A stretch of 20,845 nt of DNA from CAMCQY01 sp044370415 (GTDB taxonomy: Bacteria > Planctomycetota > Planctomycetia > Pirellulales > UBA1268): assembly GCA_044370415.1 (NCBI GenBank), contig JBILVO010000062.1:1-20845 (forward strand), read 5' to 3'. Positions 17,301-20,845 of this stretch are shown piece by piece. The translations under genes and the position numbers were made by a program. The notes beneath the pieces were generated by a model. It was not told where the DNA came from. It saw only the letters and a program-made list of their open reading frames with translations, and ran no database searches. The stretch's first letter is position 1. Every line of letters starts with the position of its first letter.

Positions 17301-17545
17301 GCCACTTGGACGGTGTCGACCAGCTGCAGACGCGCTGCTGCGCCACGCACGTAGATGCCGAAGCGACCGGAGAGGAGCACGTAGGCATCCCCGGCCGCAT
17401 CGCCTTCGGCGACGAGCACTTCCCCCTCGGCCACGTCGAGCCGGCCGACGGTGGCAGCGAGTGCCTCGACGTCGGATGTCGGGCTCGACGCCAGCAGCTG
17501 CCGCAGCGCGCTGCGGACGACGTCGCGATCGGCTGGAGAAAGCAT
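14351..17545 (-). CDS. nos: Multidomain nitric oxide synthase: 2x cyclic-nucleotide-binding, [2Fe-2S], FAD/NAD reductase, NOS oxygenase
   Basis: This 1,064-residue enzyme is predicted to convert L-arginine to citrulline and NO with NAD(P)H and O2. The start at 17545 (MLSPADRD) fits the first domain; no ribosome binding site is obvious and a GTG at 17596 is an alternative. Domain order: cyclic-nucleotide domain 1 (~25-125; Glu88, Arg98) and domain 2 (~150-250; Glu211, Arg223), both with phosphate-cassette residues; an unassigned segment (~265-390); a BFD-type [2Fe-2S] domain with Cys392, Cys394, Cys425, Cys428; a ferredoxin-reductase module (~445-690; RPYT at 490-493, GIGVTPAMA, ILCGPAGF, SESFD); and NOS oxygenase (~700-1050). 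The oxygenase has haem ligand Cys755 in WRNASRCVGR, IRPAITVF, GWEPPGTDFDLLP, LKWYAVPAVSDM, substrate-binding Glu932 in NGWYLDAEIAARN, DHHAVGHEF and pterin-site WMWLVPP (1016-1022). A reductase with an iron-sulphur cluster instead of FMN recalls Sorangium cellulosum NOS; no flavodoxin domain is seen. Confidence 0.94.
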   Translation of the reverse strand: MLSPADRDVVRSALRQLLASSPTSDVEALAATVGRLDVAEGEVLVAEGDAAGDAYVLLSGRFGIYVRGAAARLQLVDTVQVAGALLGEQALSSGRHFRSATVIALEPAAVAVLPGAVFGSTVAADPAAGTAMQRQSVENAWRKWKALAAELVGAAAAGPALPRQLRTGEVLFEPGDPSTHAYFVLSGTIGLWPPGCPEPSETIGPGLLVGERGTLACRPRMLRAAALSSAEVLVIDAAVLEGSSRGAGPFATMLSGLASAHALPTLGTAYRYLANVGEESCIVTDYSGAVAGRVRVRHFPAGQRTEAVRADVDAPRDVVSAPDGSATLMLGAADRLVGLSVNGPWPHLPELMSLLLRGGVVAEWQRRAFVATGGWLAEAAVERAPSGAEVVCSCTQATSAAVRAATRSAATVEDLSRLTGAGGVCGGCRGRLAGLLGGAGFALCRVSITPLAAGAVRARLVPIDDTPLPMARVGQHVGVEGLIDGRWVGRPYTLTAAGADGYELGVKLEVGGLFSRWLAAADEGTVVRVLPPQGDLCPDPADPRPLVYVVAGIGVTPAMAAVRRLADHRRVIVVYAARSREAAAYLDELAAAAAAGRIGFELWESGTRGRLSADALRGRVAAHAPCEVILCGPAGFNAAMAKGVADLPGVTVASESFDHPLRGEGSVGRPGGWRRRPFTPVCPAGGEVPVSTTMPAEEQADRFLRQFFAEQRPDDDPAPRIAEMRESFAVEGTWRMTLDELGFAARVAWRNASRCVGRLYWQGLHLRDCRHLVEPDAMAEALFEHLRFAFNGGDIRPAITVFAPAAAGRPGPRIWNPQLLRYAGFRLRSGRQVGDPAQNELTRRIMALGWEPPGTDFDLLPVVIETPEAGPRLYQLPPDCRPEVPIVHPEHLWLAGRGLKWYAVPAVSDMALDAGGIMYRFAPFNGWYLDAEIAARNFSDADRYNLLPEIAERMGLDISSDRTLWRDKALLLLVDAVLRSFDKAGVRIADHHAVGHEFLEFCRNEQSAGREPYGRWMWLVPPVSASTSVLYREPFEDVSIKPAYRYQKPAWEQPAAVNGPTAPP

Positions 17546-17650
17546 GGCGGGAAGGGAGACGGTGACAGTGCGACCGCTGGACGCACGCACTGACACGAAC
17601 GGATCTGGATGAACGCTCGACAGATCGCCGGACGGATGGTGACAGAAGGC

Positions 17651-17656
17651 AGTGTA
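17651..17656 (-). promoter_or_regulatory. Candidate -10 box TACACT for the NOS gene
   Basis: On the minus strand TACACT lies about 105 bp upstream of the ATG at 17545, matching the hexamer upstream of the fusion gene at 2914. No TTGACA-like -35 is at the right distance. This is a weak call. Confidence 0.3.
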
Positions 17657-17777
17657 GCCGACAACGCGGGCCGATCGGCCGACCACACGAGAGCATAGGC
17701 GGCCCCGACATCGGTCGCGACGCCCGCGACCGGCTCGATCCACGGCACCACACCGCGTTGGCCGCCCCGCGGCGGCC

Positions 17778-17833
17778 AAGACTGGCAGCCAAGAGTCGCC
17801 AAGACCCAAGACCGGTTGCCAAGACCGGTTGCG
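17778..17833. repeat. Degenerate AAGACCGGTTGCC tandem repeat
   Basis: Consecutive units start with AAGA: 13 bp (17778-17790, AAGACTGGCAGCC), 10 bp (17791-17800), 7 bp (17801-17807), then two nearly identical 13-bp units (17808-17820 and 17821-17833, AAGACCGGTTGCC/G). Units shrink in 3-bp steps while keeping the AAGA start. The function is unknown. Confidence 0.8.
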
Positions 17834-17838
17834 ACGAT

Positions 17839-17875
17839 GGCTCCTGCGGAGCCCGGCCACCGCCAGCGGCGAGCC
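17839..17875. repeat. REP-like palindromic element
   Basis: GGCTCC-TGC-GGAGCC (17839-17853) is a perfect 6-bp stem with a 3-nt loop. It is followed by CCGC-CA-GCGG (17860-17869) and then GAGCC (17871-17875), which can pair alternatively with the opening GGCTC. The adjoining hairpins resemble bacterial repetitive extragenic palindromes. Whether it recurs in the genome cannot be seen here. Confidence 0.6.
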
Positions 17876-17971
17876 ACGGCCGCAGCGATGGCGGTTTTGC
17901 GGGAAAAACAGCCTGTCCAGGCCGAATGTGGCGGCCCGGCGACGATCCCTTCCCCCACCGGTTTCGTGAAC

Positions 17972-17977
17972 TACAGT
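17972..17977 (+). promoter_or_regulatory. Candidate -10 box TACAGT, near-leaderless start
   Basis: TACAGT ends 10 bp before the ATG at 17988, so a transcript would begin almost at the start codon. No ribosome binding site lies before that ATG, which is consistent with leaderless translation. There is no clear -35 hexamer. Confidence 0.35.
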
Positions 17978-17987
17978 TGGTGCGTCG

Positions 17988-18173
17988 ATGGCCGGCGGCG
18001 ATGCCGCACCCCTGCCTGGATTCCACGCCGTGTTCGAGACCATCACCTTCTGGATCATCGTGGCCTGGTTCATCGCCGGGGTGTGGATGATCATGGCGTC
18101 GTTCGGCGGGCCTGCGACGGCCGGTCGGAGCCGCCCATCCGCACGAGTGAACAGCGCGGCAGAGACTCCGTAG
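17988..18173 (+). CDS. Small single-span membrane protein
   Basis: This 61-residue protein of unknown family has a hydrophobic helix at about residues 18-38 (ITFWIIVAWFIAGVWMIMA) bounded by a polar N-terminus (MAGGDAAPLPGFH) and an Arg/Ser-rich tail (GRSRPSARVNSAAE). The composition strongly suggests a real inner-membrane peptide rather than a chance ORF. A TACAGT box sits just upstream. It points away from the NOS gene and is followed 106 bp later by a second small membrane-protein gene. No function can be assigned; a subunit or assembly factor of a membrane complex would be one guess. Confidence 0.6.
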   Translation: MAGGDAAPLPGFHAVFETITFWIIVAWFIAGVWMIMASFGGPATAGRSRPSARVNSAAETP

Positions 18174-18233
18174 GGCCTCCCGCCGCAGGACTGGTCGGCT
18201 CATGCCGACCGATCGAATCCCGCCGGAGCACCG

Positions 18234-18281
18234 GCGAGGAAGCCCGGCTGCGAGGAAGCCAGGTTGCGAGGAAGCCAGGAT
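18234..18281. repeat. Three-unit 16-bp tandem repeat carrying a ribosome binding site
   Basis: The units GCGAGGAAGCCCGGCT (18234-18249), GCGAGGAAGCCAGGTT (18250-18265) and GCGAGGAAGCCAGGAT (18266-18281) lie head to tail. The GAGGA of the last unit is 7 nt before the ATG at 18280, so it can serve as the Shine-Dalgarno site of the next gene. The unit length is not a multiple of three, so the array is unlikely to be coding. Confidence 0.9.
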
Positions 18282-18453
18282 GCCCGCTCGCTTCTGGATC
18301 GTGCTCGTGCTCTCGCTGCTGGCGGGCGTGGCCGTGCTCTTCGCGAAGGGCAGCGGCCGCAAACAGCCCTCATCCGCGCCGTGGCGCGGCCAGGTGAAGC
18401 CGCCGCCGCCGCCACCCGTGCCGCAAGGACGGAACGACGACGCAGCAGGATGA
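18280..18453 (+). CDS. Small membrane-anchored proline-rich peptide
   Basis: This 57-residue protein of unknown family starts with one hydrophobic helix (FWIVLVLSLLAGVAVLFA, residues 5-22). A short basic stretch (KGSGRKQ) and a polar Pro-rich tail with six consecutive prolines follow. The ATG at 18280 is chosen because the helix follows at once and GAGGA at 18268-18272 is well spaced. The in-frame ATG at 18202 would force translation through a 16-bp tandem repeat. Basic residues after the helix suggest the tail faces the cytoplasm. It converges with the DUF1501 gene. The function is unknown. Confidence 0.55.
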   Translation: MPARFWIVLVLSLLAGVAVLFAKGSGRKQPSSAPWRGQVKPPPPPPVPQGRNDDAAG

Positions 18454-18544
18454 CGTTGATCACGTTTCCTCGTGGAACGACCGTCGCCGGGCTTTCCGCG
18501 TCGGGGCTGTCTGCCCGCCGGCTCCGCCGTACCGCCACCGGGCG

Positions 18545-19948
18545 TCAGGCGATGAGCTCCCCGATCACCGTGCCGCCGAACTGGCTGAGCTGCTTGAAGC
18601 GGCCGGCGTGGTAGTAGGTGAGCCGATTGTCGTCGAGGCCCAGGAGCCGCAGGAGCGTGACATGGAAGTCGCGGACGTGGTGCACGCACTCCACGGCCTC
18701 CATGCCGAGCTCGTCGGTGGCGCCGACGGTGTGGCCGGCCTTGCAGCCACCGCCCGCGAGCCAGATCGTCATGGCCTGCGGGTTGTGGTCGCGGCCGTAG
18801 GCCACGCCCTGCCGCACGCCATTGTCGGGCGTCCGGCCGAACTCGCCGCACCAGACGACGAGCGTCGAGTCGAGCAGCCCGCGATCCTTGAGGTCGGCGA
18901 TGAGCGCGGCGATCGGCTGGTCGACCCCACGGACGAGGTTGCCGTGGGCCCGCTCGATGAAGTCATGGCTGTCCCAGGTGCCGTTGTAGAGCTGCACGAA
19001 CCGCACGCCCTGCTCGACGAGCTTCCGGGCCAGCAGGCACTTGCGGCCGAAGGAATCGGTCGCGGCGGCGCCCACGCCGTAGGCGGCGAGCGTGCGGGGA
19101 TCCTCGCCGGAGAGGTCGAGCGCCCGCGGCACCTGCATCTGCATCCGGTAGGCCAGCTCGTAGCTCTGCATGCGGGCGACCAGTTCGTCGTGGCCGGGAT
19201 GGTCGGCGGCATGCGCCGCATTGAGGCTGGCCAGCAGGTCGAGATTCTTCCGCTGGTGGTCGCGGGTCACGCCGGGCGGGGGCGCGAGGTCCAGGATCGG
19301 CGCGCCCTTGGGCCGCAGCGGCGTGCCCTGGAACCGCGCCGGCAGGTAGCCGTTCGACCAGTTGGCGGCGCCCCCCTGCGGATAGCTCAGCTCAGGGAGG
19401 ACGACGAATCCCGGCAGGTCGTCGTTGATCGTGCCGAGGCCGTAGTTCATCCAGGCGCCGACGGCCGGATCTCCGCCGAAGCGGTTGCCGCAGTTCATCT
19501 GGTACATCGCCGTCGGGTGGTTGACGCTGTCGACCTGGCAGCCACGGAAGAAGCAGAGCTCGTCGGCGACCTTCGCGAGGTGCGACCAGTTCTCGGCCAT
19601 GTCGGCCCCGCTCTTCCCGGCCTTCAGGAACCGGAAGGGACTCTTCACATAGTAGCGGCGGCCACTCTGCATCGCCGACTTCTGCTCCCCCTCGCGGACG
19701 AACTCCTCGAGGTGCCGCCTGGCGAGCGCGGGCTTCGGGTCGAAGGTGTCGATGTGCGAGGGGCCGCCCTCCATCATCAGGAAGATCACCTGTTTCGCCT
19801 TCGCCGGCAGGTGCACACCGGGCTGTCGCGGTGACGTGGCTTCTTCCGCCGTCGCGCCGTCCCGCGCCAGGAGCGACGTGAGCGCCACGCTGCCGAGCCC
19901 CGCGCCGAGACCGTAGAGCGCCTCGCGGCGGCCGATGTCAGTAGACAT
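18545..19948 (-). CDS. DUF1501 family protein, Tat-exported
   Basis: This 467-residue DUF1501 protein is the second in the window. The ATG at 19948 lies inside the 3' end of the upstream DUF1553 gene (11-bp overlap), which suggests translational coupling. A twin-arginine signal, GRREALYGLGAGLGS, leads the protein. Family motifs are MMEGGPSHIDTFDPKP, VNHPTAMYQMN, TWDSHDFIERAHG, WCGEFGRTPD, YGRDHNPQAMTIWLAGGG and VRDFHVTLLRLLGLD, all intact including GRDH. The fold belongs to the alkaline phosphatase superfamily, but no reaction is proven for the family. The genes form the classical DUF1553-DUF1501 pair thought to act outside the cytoplasm, possibly in polymer breakdown. The first DUF1501 copy (7038-8351) is clearly diverged from it. 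Confidence 0.93.
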   Translation of the reverse strand: MSTDIGRREALYGLGAGLGSVALTSLLARDGATAEEATSPRQPGVHLPAKAKQVIFLMMEGGPSHIDTFDPKPALARRHLEEFVREGEQKSAMQSGRRYYVKSPFRFLKAGKSGADMAENWSHLAKVADELCFFRGCQVDSVNHPTAMYQMNCGNRFGGDPAVGAWMNYGLGTINDDLPGFVVLPELSYPQGGAANWSNGYLPARFQGTPLRPKGAPILDLAPPPGVTRDHQRKNLDLLASLNAAHAADHPGHDELVARMQSYELAYRMQMQVPRALDLSGEDPRTLAAYGVGAAATDSFGRKCLLARKLVEQGVRFVQLYNGTWDSHDFIERAHGNLVRGVDQPIAALIADLKDRGLLDSTLVVWCGEFGRTPDNGVRQGVAYGRDHNPQAMTIWLAGGGCKAGHTVGATDELGMEAVECVHHVRDFHVTLLRLLGLDDNRLTYYHAGRFKQLSQFGGTVIGELIA

Positions 19949-20845
19949 ACGCAAACTCGTTGGTGTTGAAGAGCACGAGGCAGACGTCGGCGAGCGCCCG
20001 CGTGCGGGCATCGCAGTCGGCAGGCGAACGGTCGGGCACGAAGTCGGCGTGAGCGTGCAGCCGCTCCGTGAACGAGAAGGTCTCGCCGGTGTTCTCCTCG
20101 ACGGCCTCCCGGCGGATCTCGAGCGGCAGCGGCTCACGCAGATACTCCGCCCGCGACTCGACGGCCTCCATCTCCCGCCAGTGGGCCAGGCAGGCGTCCC
20201 GTTCCTCAGCCCTCGGAGGCCGGCCGACCGCGAGCGCGAAGCACCGGTCGATCGCGGCCGCATCGCCGGCGGCGGGCGTCTCGGCCAGCGCGCGGCTCGC
20301 CAAGGCCACGGCCCGGTGGATGCCGGCCCGGCTGTTGAACAGCGCGAAGACCTGCGGCGTGACCGTGCTGGCATCCCGCCGCTCACAGGAGAAGTCGGGC
20401 GCGGGCGCGTTGAAGATCTCGAGCGCCGGATCGGTGAGGCCGCGGAGCTTGAGCGCGTAGAGCGACCGACGATGCCTGTCGGCCGGGAGCGGGTTCGGGG
20501 TCCAGGCCGCCGCAAACGTGCCCATCACCTGCCGCGGTTGCAGCGCCGCCTCCGGGTGGATCTCGGGCCGCACCGGGATGCCTCCGACCGCCGGATTGAG
20601 TTCGCCGGTGACGGCGAGCATCGCGTCGCGGAGTTCTTCCGCGGAGAGCCTGCGCGGCCGAAACACCGCGAGGCTCGTCCCCTGCGGATCGAGACTGGCC
20701 AGTGCAGCCGCGTCGGGGTGCCGCGTGCTACGACGGTATGCCTCGCTCGCGAGGATCCGGCGGTGGAGCGACTTGAGCGACCAGCCCTCCTCGACGAACG
20801 TGGCCGCCAGCCAGTCGAGCAGCTCGGGGTGCGTGGGCCGTTTGC
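19938..20845 (-). CDS. DUF1553 (planctomycete PSD1) domain protein, 5' truncated by window edge
   Basis: Only the C-terminal ~301 residues are visible; the frame is open to the right edge, so the true start lies outside. The visible part begins with KRPTHPELLDWLAATF and continues with the SLKSLHRRILASEAYRRST motif that defines DUF1553. RRLSAEELRDAMLAVTGELN, RSLYALKLRGLTDPALEIFN, VTPQVFALFNS and a final LADVCLVLFNTNEFAYVY follow. Members usually carry an N-terminal signal peptide, cytochrome c and DUF1549 upstream of this domain, so the complete gene is probably much longer. It overlaps the DUF1501 gene by 11 bp and should be cotranscribed with it. A GTG at 20666 is in frame but mid-domain, so it is not the start. 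Confidence 0.93.
   Translation of the reverse strand, partial: KRPTHPELLDWLAATFVEEGWSLKSLHRRILASEAYRRSTRHPDAAALASLDPQGTSLAVFRPRRLSAEELRDAMLAVTGELNPAVGGIPVRPEIHPEAALQPRQVMGTFAAAWTPNPLPADRHRRSLYALKLRGLTDPALEIFNAPAPDFSCERRDASTVTPQVFALFNSRAGIHRAVALASRALAETPAAGDAAAIDRCFALAVGRPPRAEERDACLAHWREMEAVESRAEYLREPLPLEIRREAVEENTGETFSFTERLHAHADFVPDRSPADCDARTRALADVCLVLFNTNEFAYVY

Larger units (their letters stand above)
17546..17987. other. Divergent intergenic region between the NOS gene and a small membrane-protein gene
   Basis: No convincing gene is present in these 442 bp. The half next to the NOS gene carries its presumed leader and promoter. The middle holds degenerate AAGAC repeats (17778-17833), and a REP-like double hairpin follows at 17839-17875. 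The right end has a TACAGT box close to the next ATG. Confidence 0.6.

Noticed and set aside
17546..18094. Extension of the NOS frame upstream to 18094
   Set aside because: The extra ~183 residues are low-complexity, Arg-rich, and run through the AAGAC repeats and REP-like hairpins. The first domain begins naturally after the ATG at 17545.
20664..20666. GTG as start of the DUF1553 gene
   Set aside because: The frame continues to the window edge with a clear DUF1553 sequence upstream of it.

Overview
The window looks like high-GC chromosomal DNA from a member of the Planctomycetota, probably Pirellulales-like. The evidence is two sets of the planctomycete-specific secreted families (planctomycete cytochrome c, DUF1549, DUF1553, DUF1501), a DUF1080 protein, a LamG-type lipoprotein and Tat-exported Gfo/Idh/MocA oxidoreductases. 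No phage, transposon, CRISPR, rRNA or tRNA signal was seen.

Layout: (1) 1-2542, a LamG lipoprotein-like gene whose start lies left of the window. (2) 2543-2913, a non-coding gap with a five-unit 16-bp tandem repeat. (3) 2914-8351, a 1,371-aa secreted fusion (esterase, PA14-like, cytochrome c, DUF1549, DUF1553) followed immediately by a Tat-exported DUF1501 protein. (4) 8457-11292, a same-strand run of a Tat-exported Gfo/Idh/MocA oxidoreductase, a NagB-family sugar-phosphate deaminase and a histone-deacetylase-fold amidohydrolase. (5) A hairpin, then the convergent DUF1080 gene (11372-12037, minus) with a recognisable TTGACA-N18-TACAAC promoter. (6) 12253-14376, a cyanophycin-synthetase-like ATP-grasp protein whose Mur-ligase-like C-terminal domain has lost its P-loop. 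(7) 14351-17545 on the minus strand, overlapping it tail to tail by 26 bp, a 1,064-aa nitric oxide synthase. (8) 17546-18453, a repeat-rich spacer and two tiny single-span membrane proteins. (9) 18545-20845 on the minus strand, a second DUF1553/DUF1501 pair with an 11-bp start-stop overlap; the DUF1553 gene runs off the right edge.

The standout is the nitric oxide synthase. The domain order read from the sequence is two cyclic-nucleotide-binding domains, an uncharacterised segment of about 125 residues, a BFD-type [2Fe-2S] domain (C-x-C ... C-x2-C), a ferredoxin-reductase-type FAD/NAD module, and a complete NOS oxygenase domain with its haem cysteine, substrate glutamate and pterin-site tryptophans. 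It therefore appears to carry its own electron supply without a flavodoxin/FMN domain. Both cyclic-nucleotide domains keep the Glu and Arg of the phosphate-binding cassette, so the enzyme may be gated directly by cAMP or cGMP. Its tail-to-tail neighbour belongs to the family that builds the Asp-Arg polymer cyanophycin. This suggests, as inference only, a locus linking an arginine-containing peptide or reserve to arginine-dependent NO production.

The DUF1553/DUF1501 pairs, esterase, DUF1080, LamG and oxidoreductase genes fit the usual planctomycete extracytoplasmic polysaccharide-degradation repertoire. Their exact substrates cannot be read from sequence alone.
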